Below, in pieces: positions 15,804 to 23,562 of a stretch of 39,332 bases of DNA. Positions within the stretch are counted from its first letter, which is position 1. Every line of letters starts with the position of its first letter. Where the stretch lies: contig NZ_KB235958.1 of assembly GCF_000332355.1 (NCBI RefSeq), positions 2,615,065 through 2,654,396 of the forward strand, written 5' to 3'. The translations under genes and the position numbers were made by a program. The DNA comes from Baaleninema simplex PCC 7105. Lineage in GTDB: Bacteria > Cyanobacteriota > Cyanobacteriia > Cyanobacteriales > Geitlerinemataceae. Under the pieces are notes generated by a model. That model was not told the origin of the DNA. It saw only the letters and a list, made by a program, of their open reading frames with translations, and made no database searches.

Positions 15804-16262
15804 ATGAATCACATCGTAAAACTTCTTGGAATCAGTGCGAGCGCCTTCTTACTCCTCTCAGCAACGCCGCTGCGTACCCTGGCTCGTCCTACTTCTCCCC
15901 TCGTCGCGTTCAAACAAGTTCAAACCCTAGACACGCAGACGTTATTCGCCCAAGTTAAAGAAATGCCCTTGTTTGCAGGCGTTCACATCACGCCCCAGCA
16001 AGAAGCTATGCTCCGTCCGATCCTCGAGCAAACCCGGACTCGCATCGAAAGAATTCTCAGCGTCGAACAGCAAAACCGCTTCCATCGCATGATGATAGAC
16101 GGACACTCTCTCGAACGTGCGATCGAAGCGATAGAACTCTCTTCAGAACAGGAATCCCAACTCGATAGCGTTCTGCAAATGACAGGGTTACAAGTCGCTC
16201 CAATTTTTACCCCCGAACAGCGCGATCGCCTCGAAGCCAATATCGAAGCCGCACAGCTTTGA
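15804..16262 (+). CDS. Spy/CpxP-like periplasmic protein
   Basis: From the ATG at 15804 the protein has 152 residues; a TTG at 15774 would add ten without improving the signal. Residues 1-28 form a signal peptide (LLGISASAFLLLSATPLRTL) that probably ends near Ala-Arg-Pro. The mature part is helical with two repeated units: ITPQQEAMLRPILEQTRTRI then LSVEQQNRF, and LSSEQESQLDSVL then FTPEQRDRLEANI. These resemble the LTxxQ/Spy-type repeats of small periplasmic chaperones that respond to envelope or metal stress. Exact function is unknown. It is followed by a CTGTTCACTGTT-type spacer. Confidence 0.65.
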   Translation: MNHIVKLLGISASAFLLLSATPLRTLARPTSPLVAFKQVQTLDTQTLFAQVKEMPLFAGVHITPQQEAMLRPILEQTRTRIERILSVEQQNRFHRMMIDGHSLERAIEAIELSSEQESQLDSVLQMTGLQVAPIFTPEQRDRLEANIEAAQL

Positions 16263-16416
16263 TGGGGAGACAAGGAGGACAAGGTAGGCAAGTTAGAAAC
16301 TGTTAACTGCTAACTGTTCACTGTTCACGGTAAAAGACTGGTGACTGTAAATCGTCTTGACGGCTGTTCGCAAGCACGACAAGATTGCCCTGTAGAGAGT
16401 TTTAGGGAGATCGATC

Positions 16417-17163
16417 GTGGCAGCTTTTGAGATCGAAGCCAAGTGGGTAAACGTTGCCAACGGCGACTTACAAATCGATGCGTATCTGGCGCAACCCCAG
16501 GGAGAGGGTTCGTTTCCGGGTATCGTAGTGTTTCAAGAAATCTTCGGCGTCAACGCGCACGTTCGCGATGTCACCGAACGCATTGCTCGAGAGGGTTACG
16601 TCGCCTTGGCACCTGCGTTGTACCAACGTCTCGAGCCGGGATTTGAAGTCGGATACAGCGAAGAAGAGTTAAAAAAAGGTCGCGAGTATAAGGTTCAGAC
16701 GAAAGCGTCGGAGTTGTTGAGCGATACCCAAGCTTCACTCGACTATCTCAAGCGTTTACCGAACACCACCGATCGCTTTGGCAATATTGGGTTTTGCTTT
16801 GGGGGTCACGTGGCGTATTTGACGGCGACGCTAGACGATTTTAAGGCAGTCGCATCGTTTTACGGAGCGGGAATTGCGACGCTGTGTCCTGGCGAAGAGA
16901 ACGGTGCCACGATCGATCGCACAAAGGACATTTCTGGAACCGTTTACGCCTTTTTCGGGACTGAAGATCCCTTAATTCCCCTCGCAGAGGTCGATCGCAT
17001 CGAAACGGCGTTAACCGAACAGGGAGTTTCTCACCAAATTTTCCGATACGAGGGAGCGACGCACGGCTTTTTCTGCGATCGGCGAGAGAGCTATAACGAA
17101 ACGGTTGCGCGTCAGGCGTGGGAGCGGGTGTTGGAGCTGTATAACGCGCAGTTGAAAGACTAG
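16417..17163 (+). CDS. Dienelactone hydrolase family protein
   Basis: A 248-residue alpha/beta hydrolase. The catalytic triad is visible: nucleophile Cys127 in GFCFGG, Asp184 in FFGTEDPLIP and His216 in GATHGFFCD, with Glu41 in FQEIFGV as in classical dienelactone hydrolase. It starts with GTG at 16417 (MAAFEIEAKW), the only sensible start before the conserved strand. It is cytosolic. The natural substrate in cyanobacteria is unknown; carboxymethylenebutenolidase activity is a family inference. It lies 50 bp from the convergent tRNA-Thr gene. Confidence 0.92.
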   Translation: MAAFEIEAKWVNVANGDLQIDAYLAQPQGEGSFPGIVVFQEIFGVNAHVRDVTERIAREGYVALAPALYQRLEPGFEVGYSEEELKKGREYKVQTKASELLSDTQASLDYLKRLPNTTDRFGNIGFCFGGHVAYLTATLDDFKAVASFYGAGIATLCPGEENGATIDRTKDISGTVYAFFGTEDPLIPLAEVDRIETALTEQGVSHQIFRYEGATHGFFCDRRESYNETVARQAWERVLELYNAQLKD

Positions 17164-17213
17164 GCGATCGCCGCCCTCTCACTCTAGCCGCGCGATCGAC
17201 AGGTGTAAGAAAA

Positions 17214-17284
17214 GCTGGTGACAAGATTTGAACTTGCGACCGGCTGATTACAAATCAGCTGCTCTACCACTGAGCTACACCAGC
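17214..17284 (-). tRNA. tRNA-Thr (anticodon UGU)
   Basis: The minus strand folds as a complete cloverleaf of 71 nt. The acceptor stem is GCTGGTG/CACCAGC, the D stem GCTC/GAGC, the anticodon stem GCTGA/TCAGC around loop TTTGTAA, and the T stem GCAAG/CTTGT with loop TTCAAAT. The anticodon TGT reads ACA (threonine). CCA is not encoded. The mature sequence is intact and there is no intron. Confidence 0.95.
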
Positions 17285-17516
17285 ACGCTATTTACTATAG
17301 CAAACTTCATCACCAATTTTCACGTCCAAGTTCGCCCCCACTGCGATCGCCTCCCTCAAGACAAAAATCCTGCCGAGATTTAGATGGCATGGGGAACCGA
17401 ATCGAGTAGAATTGGAGTGCGTTCTACCAGCGTCGAGACACTCAGGCGTTTCCCCAGCTCGGGCGATCCGCGCGAGAGTTGCAATTCTCTCAACGTCTCG
17501 CGAGCGATCCGACGAA
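17285..17516. other. Region upstream of tRNA-Thr, no assigned gene
   Basis: It should contain the promoter of the leftward tRNA. On the minus strand a frame continues past the stop of the 17517-17870 gene (VVRRIARETLRELQLSRGSP...) and ends at 17380. The continuation looks protein-like but is in a different frame and has no supported start. Confidence 0.35.
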
Positions 17517-17870
17517 CTACCCAACCTGTTCGAGATATCTTTCGACGTCTTCGATCGCGCGTGTCAGTTCCACTTCCGTACTTATCCGGAGGCGTTCGTC
17601 GCGCAAGGTTAACAAAATTTTCGCCGAAAACGGCGTCGGCCAGATATTGGGATTGCAAAACACTTCGAGGAAAACCTCACCGGTATACTGATACTCGATC
17701 GGTTTTTGTGGTGTCGGGCGTCCGCCCCCTCCAGTCGGATGGGTGGCGACGGCTTTTAACCGTTCGGCAAGCTGCACGAGAGTTGCTTTCAACTCGCGAG
17801 CTGCTTCTGGTGTGAAGTTAAAGGAAACTGACCCTTCCGTGAAGTTCAAAGTAAGTCGAGAACTAGACAT
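17517..17870 (-). CDS. Conserved-looking cyanobacterial hypothetical protein
   Basis: 117 residues from the ATG at 17870. The N-terminal half reads as alternating strand and helix (SRLTLNFTEGSVSFNFTPEA, then ARELKATLVQLAERLKAV). A Gly/Pro-rich hinge follows (HPTGGGGRPTPQKP), and a second alpha/beta half ends ISTEVELTRAIEDVERYLEQ. There is no signal peptide, metal site or catalytic motif. I recall similar short proteins in other cyanobacteria but no function. It is divergent from the response regulator at 18158. Confidence 0.65.
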   Translation of the reverse strand: MSSSRLTLNFTEGSVSFNFTPEAARELKATLVQLAERLKAVATHPTGGGGRPTPQKPIEYQYTGEVFLEVFCNPNIWPTPFSAKILLTLRDERLRISTEVELTRAIEDVERYLEQVG

Positions 17871-18157
17871 AGCGCGATCGCCTCTGGAACGATGTGCTAT
17901 ATCATGTTACCTACGATTGGGTCACTCGCTAGACTCCCATACCCGATTTAGAGTTCGCTCTCTCGAGATCGAACGATTAAAGCGGGCGAGAGCGATGGCG
18001 GCATCAGGTGAGTTGTGCGGCAAGCGAAACTTCGTCCGATAATAGATTCGAGTTGGATATTTGACAGCCTTCGGCAGTCGAGCCAACTCCAACGACCCAG
18101 TGTTCTGAGCGTCTCGCGCACTCAATTTCACCTAAATTTTAGAACGAAAGTGTGGTC

Positions 18158-18868
18158 ATGGCCCCTGCCAAAATTCTGGTCGTCGATGACGACATCGCAG
18201 TTCGGAATTTAATCCACCGCTTCCTAAGCAAGCAAGATGACTACGTCGTCGAATCGGCCGAGGATGGTAAAACAGCCCTCGCTCTATTCGAGCAACTCAA
18301 CCCGAACTTAGTAATCTTAGATGTGAACTTACCCGATACGACGGGGTATCAACTCTGCCAAGAAATGCAGGGTCGAACGGGGGTATTTATCATGATGCTC
18401 ACGAGTCGAAACGATGAAGAAGATGTCGTCAGAGGCTTTGAAAAAGGAGCGGACGACTATCTCACGAAACCCTTTAGTCTTGCCGAACTCGGCGCGCGCG
18501 TCGCGGCGGTGTTGAAGCGACAGCGTACTGTCACCCCCGCTCAACAGCAAGGGATCGTCCTCGGCGACCTCCTCATCGATCCCGGTAGTCGGGAAGTCAC
18601 CCTCAATAACGAACCCGTTCCCTTAACGGCGTTAGAATTCGATTTACTGCACTTCTTGGCGAGCCATCCCGGTCGGGTGTGGCGTCGCTCGGAGTTGTTA
18701 CAGGAGGTGTGGGATTACGATTACGTTGGCGACCAGCGAGTCGTAGACGTTCACATCGGCCAAATTCGCCGTAAAATCGAAGGCAATTCTAACAAACCCT
18801 CTATGATTCAAACGGTGCGGGGAGTCGGCTATAAATTCGAGATTCCGTCGTCGTCGGTGAGTGGATAA
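18158..18868 (+). CDS. OmpR/PhoB-family response regulator
   Basis: 236 residues from the ATG at 18158; a GTG two codons earlier is possible. The receiver domain (1-118) has Asp10, Asp11, phospho-acceptor Asp55 (LVILDVNLP), Thr82 and Lys104 (LTKPFSL). The winged-helix DNA-binding domain (about 138-232) carries the classic WDYDYVGDQRVVDVHIGQIR and TVRGVGYKFE. It should bind direct repeats as a dimer when phosphorylated. No histidine kinase is adjacent, so its partner is elsewhere. It is not close to RpaA, RpaB or SphR as I remember them, so no symbol is given. Confidence 0.93.
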   Translation: MAPAKILVVDDDIAVRNLIHRFLSKQDDYVVESAEDGKTALALFEQLNPNLVILDVNLPDTTGYQLCQEMQGRTGVFIMMLTSRNDEEDVVRGFEKGADDYLTKPFSLAELGARVAAVLKRQRTVTPAQQQGIVLGDLLIDPGSREVTLNNEPVPLTALEFDLLHFLASHPGRVWRRSELLQEVWDYDYVGDQRVVDVHIGQIRRKIEGNSNKPSMIQTVRGVGYKFEIPSSSVSG

Positions 18869-18997
18869 AGCATTCGATCGTCGAGGTTGGGAGACCGGCC
18901 GCTCTGGTAGATCTTCGAGCAATTTGCAGTGAGGAACGCGGCGCGAAACGTCCCCTGTCGGGGTTGAGAGACCATCGTAGTTGTCTCGGACAAAAAG

Positions 18998-19034
18998 ACA
19001 GACTCTTTGCACGCCGTTGGTGAAAAGAGTCTGT
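18998..19034. terminator. Hairpin, 11-bp perfect stem
   Basis: ACAGACTCTTT (18998-19008) pairs perfectly with AAAGAGTCTGT (19024-19034) across a 15-base loop. It lies 130 bp after the response regulator stop and between two convergent genes. There is no following T-run, so it may be an RNA-stabilising hairpin or a palindromic repeat. Confidence 0.45.
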
Positions 19035-19092
19035 TGTTGAAATCCATCGTGGTGAGTCGAGGCGGGGCTGGAAACGCAACGGCTTTGAGGGA

Positions 19093-19134
19093 TTTTCCCC
19101 GTCGGGACAACCCGGTCACTTCCCGACGGGAAAA
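19093..19134. terminator. Hairpin at the 3' end of the DUF2811 gene
   Basis: TTTTCCCCGTCGGGA (19093-19107) pairs with TCCCGACGGGAAAA (19121-19134) with one bulged C. The A/T ends of the stem give a T-run on either strand, as in bidirectional terminators. It begins 13 bp after the stop of the leftward DUF2811 gene. Confidence 0.6.
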
Positions 19135-19146
19135 CGAGATGCCACC

Positions 19147-19371
19147 TCAAACGGTACTTTGAAACAAGGTTTCCAAGTACACCCTGGCTGCACGGCGGTA
19201 GTTTTGAGACGATTCGGGGGTACTGCTATCTCCATTTTGCAGGAGAAATAGAGACAACGCTGCGGAGAAGACCCGATCTTGATCCCAGTCGGGATGGCTA
19301 TCTAGGTAACTTTTGAGAGATTGGTGTAAGTCTTCGGGAATTTCTGCCAGTATGCTGACGCTTGTATTCAT
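19147..19371 (-). CDS. DUF2811 family protein
   Basis: 74 residues: MNTSVSILAEIPEDLHQSL then KSYLDSHPDWDQDRVFSAAL. This is the characteristic cyanobacterial DUF2811 sequence of full family length. The fold suggests a ribbon-helix-helix-like small protein, but its function is unknown. A tnpB-type element is inserted with its left-end hairpin about 15-20 bp upstream of the ATG at 19371. The gene has therefore probably lost its native promoter or now depends on one inside the element. Confidence 0.85.
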   Translation of the reverse strand: MNTSVSILAEIPEDLHQSLKSYLDSHPDWDQDRVFSAALSLFLLQNGDSSTPESSQNYRRAARVYLETLFQSTV

Positions 19372-19389
19372 CTTTCTTCGGCGCCGAAC

Positions 19390-19421
19390 CCCCCGCTATA
19401 GCCGTTAGGCTTAGCGGCGGG
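19390..19421 (+). repeat. Left-end hairpin of the tnpB element
   Basis: An outer stem CCCCCGCTA/TAGCGGCGGG with one bulged C encloses an inner AGCC-GTTA-GGCT stem. It matches the right-end hairpin at 20637-20668. Confidence 0.75.
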
Positions 19422-19484
19422 AGGAAGCGCCGCCTCCAATGTTAGGTTTACACGTTCACTCCCTGGATGAGTTAGAATGGGAGC

Positions 19485-20591
19485 ATGACTCAAGCAATAA
19501 CGGTTAAATGCAGGCTGATAGTCCCTCCAGAGTTGACTGAAAAGGTCGATGAGACTCTGGAGGGCTTTGCTGAGGCTTGCAACCAGATCTTGCAAACAGC
19601 TAAAGAACACAACGTCTGGAACACGACGAAGCTGCATCACCTGACGTATAAGCCAGTTCGAGAAGCCACCGAACTCAAAGCCAATCACGTTTGTCAGGCA
19701 ATTCGCCGCGTTGTCAATCAACGAAAAGCCACCCAACAAATCCACAAGTTTCGCCCCACCAGCGTCGGTCTCGACGTTCGGACGTTCAGGTACATCGAAT
19801 CCAAACAACAGGTCGGTGTGACTCTGAAGTCGGGGCGAGTTAACTTCGATCTCAAGATTGGTGGCTATCAAATCGCACTGCTGCGGGGACAAAGTCCCAC
19901 CAGTGCAACGCTGAAGAAAACTCGGCAAGGGGATTACTACATCAACATCGTTGTTGAAGTCCCCACCCAACCGAAGGGGAGAACCCCCAAGGTCTTGGGA
20001 GTTGACCGGGGTTTGCGAGACATCGCGACTACCTCCACCGGGAAATCCTGGAATGGAGAACAACTGAGGGCAACTCGCGAAAAGTACGTTCGTGTACGTG
20101 CCTCGATTCAAGCCAAACGCACCAAGTCGGCTAAACGCTTGCTTAGAAGGCTCTCTGGGCGTGAATCGAGGTTTCAAAGTTGGGTCAACCACAACATCAG
20201 TCAGCAACTCGTTCGAGAAGCCAAAGCCACCAATGCTGTAATTGCCTTCGAGGATCTCACAGGGATTCGATTGAGTGTCAAGCTCAGGAAGAAAACTCGA
20301 ACCGAAATTCACCGATGGGCGTTCTACCAACTTCAATTGTTTACCGAGTATAAGGCAAACATTGCCGGGGTAGAAGTCGTCACCGTCGATCCTCGCTACA
20401 CTTCCCAAACTTGTTCTCGATGCCATCACGTTCCCCCCGAACGGGGTAAGTCCTATCGCCACGGTAAGCGGTTTAAGTGTGGTTTTTGTGGCTTCGAGCA
20501 TGATGCTGATGTAAACGGGGCATTAAATATCGCTCAACTGGGGGCTGTCGTAACTCAGCCTGAAATCTCGACCTATGCTTGCGTTCCTTGA
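19485..20591 (+). CDS. tnpB: TnpB RNA-guided endonuclease (IS200/IS605 accessory protein)
   Basis: 368 residues, full length for a compact TnpB. The split RuvC catalytic residues are Asp174 (GVDRGLRD), Glu256 (AFEDLTG) and Asp342 (HDADVNGALN). The zinc ribbon is Cys310/Cys313 (CSRCH) and Cys332/Cys335 (CGFCG). The N-terminal helix-turn-helix/wedge region spans 1-165. No stop or frameshift interrupts it, so it looks functional. TnpB proteins use an RNA made from the element's right end to cut DNA next to a target-adjacent motif; here that RNA would run through the 3' end of the gene to about 20680. GGGAG just before the ATG at 19485 supports the start. Confidence 0.93.
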   Translation: MTQAITVKCRLIVPPELTEKVDETLEGFAEACNQILQTAKEHNVWNTTKLHHLTYKPVREATELKANHVCQAIRRVVNQRKATQQIHKFRPTSVGLDVRTFRYIESKQQVGVTLKSGRVNFDLKIGGYQIALLRGQSPTSATLKKTRQGDYYINIVVEVPTQPKGRTPKVLGVDRGLRDIATTSTGKSWNGEQLRATREKYVRVRASIQAKRTKSAKRLLRRLSGRESRFQSWVNHNISQQLVREAKATNAVIAFEDLTGIRLSVKLRKKTRTEIHRWAFYQLQLFTEYKANIAGVEVVTVDPRYTSQTCSRCHHVPPERGKSYRHGKRFKCGFCGFEHDADVNGALNIAQLGAVVTQPEISTYACVP

Positions 20592-20680
20592 GGGGCAACT
20601 CAGTTTGTTCCCGGCAGGTACGGGTTAGGGATAAAGCCCCCGCTATACCTGTAAGGGTTAGCGGCGGGAATAGTTACAGC
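20592..20680 (+). ncRNA. Predicted TnpB guide-RNA (omega RNA) scaffold region
   Basis: The 3' end of the element contains nested hairpins at 20637-20668 (CCCCCGCTA/TAGCGGCGGG, inner ACC/GGT). By analogy with studied TnpB systems, the guide-RNA scaffold overlaps the end of tnpB and finishes at the right end, with the guide taken from flanking DNA after about 20670-20680. Boundaries are inferred. Confidence 0.45.
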
Positions 20681-21140
20681 TGTCTCCTAAGCTGGGGGAA
20701 TTACAGCGAGCCGCGAATTGCGATCGCGCCGGTGAGGAATCGCTGTAAAAGGGTCTGGATTTCTGACCTGTCGCATTATTTTGATCTGAGAAGGGGTGGG
20801 GTTGTCAATGTTGCAAAATATTAAAAACCTCCGAACACGACCGTTGCCCTCACGAGAGAATGCGGGTTTGAGGAGTATTTTTGTTACATTACTTCATCAA
20901 AAGAGGTTGGATCTGAGAGTAGACGAACGGCGATCGAGAAATCCCCAACAATTCCACCGAGTCCCGTTCTCTCGTCATACCCTGTGGAAAACTTTCTCAA
21001 ACCTGTGGAAAACTCGAGAAGAACTTGTGGAAAGTCTGTGGAATCGATGGGGAAAATCTCCAGCAATGATAAGAATTGCAAAGAGCGGCAAATCTTAAAA
21101 ATTGCCGTAATATGACAGATGCAGCCAACACTGAGCGTCT
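20681..21140. other. Intergenic region with TGTGGAAAA array
   Basis: 460 bases upstream of the cotransporter gene. An open frame at 20796-21098 runs through the DnaA-box-like array and looks non-coding. The array is listed separately. An AT-rich stretch at 20815-20830 (AAATATTAAAAA) and TAATAT at 21107-21112 are the only promoter- or unwinding-like spots. Confidence 0.5.
20983..21056 (-). promoter_or_regulatory. Phased cluster of DnaA-box-like motifs
   Basis: Two perfect TGTGGAAAA motifs (20983-20991, 21004-21012), which read TTTTCCACA on the minus strand, are followed by TGTGGAAAG (21026-21034), TGTGGAATC (21037-21045) and TGGGGAAAA (21048-21056). TTTTCCACA is the reported cyanobacterial DnaA box. 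Start-to-start distances are 21, 22, 11 and 11 bp, so all sites face the same side of the helix. It could be a replication origin element, a DnaA titration/regulatory site or a DnaA-controlled promoter for the cotransporter gene. No dnaA or dnaN gene is in the window. Confidence 0.55.
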
Positions 21141-23375
21141 ATGGTTCGCCTTCCCTGGCGTCGTCCGCCACAACCCGATCCCGATCCTTCGGAGTCTCCT
21201 AGCGGTTTAGGAACTTTCGGCGGCGTCTTTACCCCCTCGATTCTGACGATTCTTGGGGTAATTATGTATTTGCGGTTCGGTTGGGTCGTGGCCAACGTCG
21301 GTTGGGGAGGAAGTCTGGCGATCGTCACCCTTTCGACGGCGATCACGTTTCTAACCGGCTTGTCTATTTCTGCGATCGCCACCGATCGCGTGGTGCGTGT
21401 CGGCGGTGCCTACTACATGATCAGTCGCTCCCTCGGCATCGAAACCGGCGGTGCGGTGGGCATTCCCCTCTACTTCGCCCAAGCCCTCTCCGTCGCTCTC
21501 TACACCTTGGGTTTCGCCGAAAGCCTCATTAACACCTTTCCCGTCCTCAGCAACGTTCAAACCGTCGTCGCCCTCATCACCACCATCGCTGTGGCGGCCT
21601 TAGCCATCCAATCGGCCAACCTCGCCATCCGCGCTCAATACTTCATCATGGCGGCGATCGTCCTCTCGCTGCTGTCTTTCGCCTTCGGTCATCCCGTCGC
21701 CGAAAGCGACATCGGCGTGTGGAACGTTTCTGGACGCGTTGGCGAACCGTTCTGGGCAGTGTTTGCCGTATTTTTCCCCGCCGTCACGGGGATCATGTCC
21801 GGCGTGAATATGTCTGGCGACTTGCGCGATCCCTCGAAATCGATTCCCATCGGTACGCTTTCGGCCATTGGCGTTGGCTATCTCATCTACATGATTTTGC
21901 CGGTTTTCCTCTCCACCCGCGCCGACTTTACCGCCCTGACTGAAAATCCCCTCGTCATGCGCGATATCGCTCTATGGGGCGATGCTATCTTATTGGGCGT
22001 TTGGGGCGCGACGCTCTCGAGTGCGTTGGGCAGTATTCTCGGGGCGCCTCGGGTTCTGCAAGCTCTGGCGCGAGACGGCGTTTTACCGCGATCGCTCCGC
22101 TGGCTCGGACAAGGCCACGGCCCGGACGACGAACCGCGCTTGGGAACTTTCGTGACCTTGGGCGTCGCCGTGGCCGCCGTCTGCGTGGGAGATCTCAACC
22201 TCATCGCTCCCGTCTTGACCATGTTTTTCCTCTCGACGTACATGGTCTTGAACGTATCGGCGGCGATCGAAGGATTTCTGCAAAGTCCCTCCTTCCGTCC
22301 GACGTTTCGGGTGCATTGGTTTCTCTCCCTTATCGGGGCTTTGGGTTGCTTGTCCGTGATGGTTCTCATCAACGCCGCCGCCGCTGTCGTCGCGGCGATT
22401 CTGGTGGCGGGGATTTACATTTGGCTCGAACGGCGGGAACTTCAGTCGGCCTGGGGAGACGTGCGACGGGGATTGTGGATCGAGCTGGCGCGTTTGGCGA
22501 TTCTCAACCTCGGCGATACGCCCGATACGAAAAACTGGCGTCCGAATATTTTGGTTCTCTCGGGTGCGCCGATGCGCCGCTGGCCGCTGATCGAACTGGC
22601 GGCGGCCTTTACCCACAACCGAGGTCTGATTACAGTTGCCAGTATTTTACCGAGCGGTTCGCGAGATCTGGCTCAGCAAGCTTCTCTCGAAAGCAAGATT
22701 CGGGAGTATGTGGAGAAACGGGGCGTGCAAGCTCTGGTCCGCATCGTGACCGCCCCCGATCCGTTTGTCGGTGCCGAACGGCTGATCGAAGCCTACGGTC
22801 TCGGTCCGCTGGTTCCCAATACGGTGTTGCTCGGAGATAGCGAGCAGGAAGCGTTACGGCAGGATTATTGTAAGTCGATCGCCACGTTGCACCGATCGCG
22901 TCGCAGTGTCGTTATTTTTCGCGAAAATCCCGAACTGGGCTTTCGCAACCGCCGCCGCATCGATGTGTGGTGGGGAGGGTTGCAATCGAACGGCGGGTTG
23001 ATGCTGTTGTTGGCCTATCTCCTCCGCACGAGCGATCGCTGGCGCGGCGCGACGATTTATTTGAAATTGGTAGTACCTAACGAAACTGCCGCTCAAGCCG
23101 CCCGCGCGAACCTCGATAATTTGGCGCAACAACTCCGAATCGGGGCGGTATCGCAGGTGTTGGTCTCTGACGGACGACCGTTTCCTGAAATTTTGCGGGA
23201 GTCGTCTCGGGCGGCGGATTTGGTCTGTTTGGGGATGGCGACCCCCCGCGACGGTGAAGATTTTAGTGAATATTACGGTCGGTTACAGGCTATGGCCTCG
23301 GATCTTCCTACGACTCTCTTTGTTTTGGCGGCGTCCGATTTTGCCTTTGAAGAAGTCTTGCAGGGTAAAGATTAG
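21141..23375 (+). CDS. Cation-chloride cotransporter (SLC12/NKCC-like), APC superfamily
   Basis: 744 residues. The opening TFGGVFTPSILTILGVIMYL then RFGWVVANVG is the TM1 signature of Na-K-Cl and K-Cl cotransporters. TM6 has FFPAVTGIMSGVNMSGDLRD then PSKSIPIGTL, the ion-binding region of the same family. About 12 membrane helices fill residues 20-435. The C-terminal ~300 residues form a cytosolic SLC12-type regulatory domain (WRPNILVLSGAP..., later LVCLGMATPRDGEDFSEYYG). Electroneutral chloride-coupled cation transport is inferred from family; the ion specificity is unknown. The start at 21141 is an ATG. The DnaA-box-like array ends 85 bp upstream. Confidence 0.92.
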   Translation: MVRLPWRRPPQPDPDPSESPSGLGTFGGVFTPSILTILGVIMYLRFGWVVANVGWGGSLAIVTLSTAITFLTGLSISAIATDRVVRVGGAYYMISRSLGIETGGAVGIPLYFAQALSVALYTLGFAESLINTFPVLSNVQTVVALITTIAVAALAIQSANLAIRAQYFIMAAIVLSLLSFAFGHPVAESDIGVWNVSGRVGEPFWAVFAVFFPAVTGIMSGVNMSGDLRDPSKSIPIGTLSAIGVGYLIYMILPVFLSTRADFTALTENPLVMRDIALWGDAILLGVWGATLSSALGSILGAPRVLQALARDGVLPRSLRWLGQGHGPDDEPRLGTFVTLGVAVAAVCVGDLNLIAPVLTMFFLSTYMVLNVSAAIEGFLQSPSFRPTFRVHWFLSLIGALGCLSVMVLINAAAAVVAAILVAGIYIWLERRELQSAWGDVRRGLWIELARLAILNLGDTPDTKNWRPNILVLSGAPMRRWPLIELAAAFTHNRGLITVASILPSGSRDLAQQASLESKIREYVEKRGVQALVRIVTAPDPFVGAERLIEAYGLGPLVPNTVLLGDSEQEALRQDYCKSIATLHRSRRSVVIFRENPELGFRNRRRIDVWWGGLQSNGGLMLLLAYLLRTSDRWRGATIYLKLVVPNETAAQAARANLDNLAQQLRIGAVSQVLVSDGRPFPEILRESSRAADLVCLGMATPRDGEDFSEYYGRLQAMASDLPTTLFVLAASDFAFEEVLQGKD

Positions 23376-23462
23376 GGTCGTTTCATCAGGGAAGAGGTGC
23401 AGGAGAGTAAGGGAGCAGGGGAGACAAGGGGAAGACAAAATAAGAAGCGCTCGATTTTTTTA

Positions 23463-23491
23463 TTGACAAAATTTATGTTTTGTGATATAGA
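23463..23491 (+). promoter_or_regulatory. Consensus sigma-70-type promoter
   Basis: TTGACA at 23463-23468, a 17-bp spacer and TATAGA at 23486-23491 make the best promoter in the window. It lies 72 bp before the kinase start codon, so the kinase-receiver transcript probably begins at about 23498. Confidence 0.75.
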
Positions 23492-23562
23492 GGGAGAGTA
23501 TTCGAGGCGGAGTCAGAGAAATTGATTTGACGATCGCTTCTCGTAAAAAATTTGGATAGATC

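Larger units (their letters stand above)
19385..20680 (+). mobile_element. IS200/IS605-type element carrying only tnpB
   Basis: The two ends carry matching imperfect hairpins in the same orientation. The left is CCCCCGCTA (19390-19398) with TAGCGGCGGG (19412-19421). The right is CCCCCGCTA (20637-20645) with TAGCGGCGGG (20659-20668). Subterminal hairpins in direct orientation rather than terminal inverted repeats are the IS200/IS605 hallmark. No tnpA transposase is present, so it is a tnpB-only (IS1341-like) element that would need a transposase in trans. Exact cleavage sites are not determinable; both ends are approximate. Confidence 0.8.

Noticed and set aside
17288-17524. 78-codon minus-strand frame next to the tRNA
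   Set aside because: It starts with TTG inside another gene's end and abuts the tRNA promoter region; no supporting signal.
20796-21098. 100-codon frame upstream of the cotransporter
   Set aside because: Its codons are dictated by the phased TGTGGAAAA repeats, which look regulatory rather than coding.
21887-22616. Long minus-strand frames inside the cotransporter gene
   Set aside because: They are antisense to a clear membrane protein; low-complexity basic composition.
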